DNA of 51,065 nt from Dehalococcoidales bacterium (GTDB lineage Bacteria > Chloroflexota > Dehalococcoidia > Dehalococcoidales > UBA3254), in assembly GCA_016926695.1 (NCBI GenBank), contig JAFGOB010000090.1:1-51065 (forward strand). Direction: 5' to 3'. The notes under the pieces were generated by a model. The model was not told the DNA's origin, did not search any database, and worked only from the letters and a program-made list of their open reading frames with translations. The first letter of the stretch is position 1. Each line of letters starts with the position of its first letter. Position numbers and translations under genes: made by a program. Below are positions 49,040 through 51,065 of the stretch, piece by piece.

Positions 49040-49118
49040 TATAAAGTTGTCTTGCAAGTCCGGGGATGCGGCGGTGTGGAAAGGTTACAAACGCCGGCAA
49101 AGTTAGAAATAACAGGTA

Positions 49119-49147
49119 TTGACAAACTTCTCCGGATTTGATAGGAT
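49119..49147 (+). promoter_or_regulatory. 23S rRNA promoter P2
   Basis: TTGACA (49119-49124) and TAGGAT (49142-49147) are 17 bases apart, 108 bases downstream of P1. Tandem promoters are usual for rRNA transcription units. Confidence 0.65.
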
Positions 49148-49242
49148 ATCAAATGCAGCGGTTAAAAACTGAAAGACAAAAGGTGTTTAGCGGGTTTATG
49201 ATGCGTTCAGAAACATAACCAACTAAGAGGTGACAACCAGGT

Positions 49243-49269
49243 AAGGCTTGGTGTGAGTCACCAAGCCTT
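49243..49269 (+). other. Leader hairpin ahead of 23S rRNA
   Basis: AAGGCTTGGTG (49243-49253) and CACCAAGCCTT (49259-49269) form an 11-bp stem with loop TGAGT, followed by CTTTGTG. It may take part in rRNA antitermination, in processing, or be an attenuator. The 3' flank needed to judge a processing stem is outside the window. Confidence 0.5.
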
Positions 49270-49337
49270 CTTTGTGTCTGGAGGGACGTTGCAGGTACAT
49301 TAACAAGTGAATAGGGGCTAATATCAAATCTGAATCA

Positions 49338-51065
<1,728 letters not shown>

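Larger units (their letters stand above)
48807..49337 (+). other. 23S rRNA promoter and leader region without a gene
   Basis: No coding sequence is supported in this 531-base stretch. It holds two tandem promoters (49011-49039, 49119-49147) and a leader hairpin (49243-49269). There is no 16S rRNA sequence and no tRNA here, so the 23S gene is not preceded by the usual operon parts. Confidence 0.6.

Overview
The window looks like chromosomal DNA from an anaerobic bacterium, most likely a member of the Chloroflexota close to the Dehalococcoidia. This is an inference from three things: a 23S rRNA gene with no 16S upstream of it and with its own promoters, a bacterial archaellin-like secreted subunit, and a metabolic mix of TRAP transport, Na+-decarboxylase parts, a uroporphyrinogen-decarboxylase-type methyltransferase and acetate uptake. 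No marker present settles the taxon. No phage, complete IS element or CRISPR array was seen. Coding is dense on both strands.

Layout. 1-4.6 kb: a small membrane protein, a TetR regulator with its operator, a DHA2 drug exporter, a methyltransferase and a PadR regulator under a consensus promoter that abuts a perfect palindrome. 4.6-9.1 kb: an iron/metal locus (DtxR-type regulator, feoA, feoB, a 59-residue Cys-rich FeoB partner; divergent ZIP transporter). One palindrome, GTTAG-N6-CTAAC, occurs four times: before the regulator, inside feoA ahead of feoB, before the ZIP gene and before the exporter. 9.1-15.6 kb: methyltransferase, short-chain dehydrogenase, tRNA-Arg(CCT), an acyltransferase/MFS operon and a MATE exporter. 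16-20.9 kb: an amidohydrolase-like protein with an Old-Yellow-Enzyme partner, then beta, small and biotin-carrier subunits of a sodium-pumping decarboxylase without the carboxyltransferase. 21.2-24.6 kb: a large secreted LamG3-cohesin-dockerin protein and a cohesin-like lipoprotein.

24.7-41 kb: AbrB-type regulator, YdjM-like membrane protein, uroporphyrinogen-decarboxylase-family protein, SurE, the archaellin-like protein, a thiolase, a LysR regulator, a 3' remnant of a flavoprotein reductase, a divergent TRAP system (DctM, DctQ / DctP), VOC protein with CocE/NonD hydrolase, UbiB-family kinase, and a helix-turn-helix coiled-coil protein with an inverted repeat at its promoter.

40.4-48.8 kb: an acetate-centred island. 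It holds two universal stress proteins, two paralogous NarL-type response regulators, one histidine kinase, the DUF485-ActP symporter pair (ActP with a large extra loop) and an unrelated SatP/YaaH acetate carrier. Two perfect palindromes with the same 16-bp core flank the second stress-protein gene. From 49.3 kb to the end lies the 5' part of a 23S rRNA gene behind two tandem sigma-70-type promoters.

The observations most worth following are the four-copy metal operator, the cohesin/dockerin surface pair, the archaellin-like subunit and the acetate transport and signalling island.
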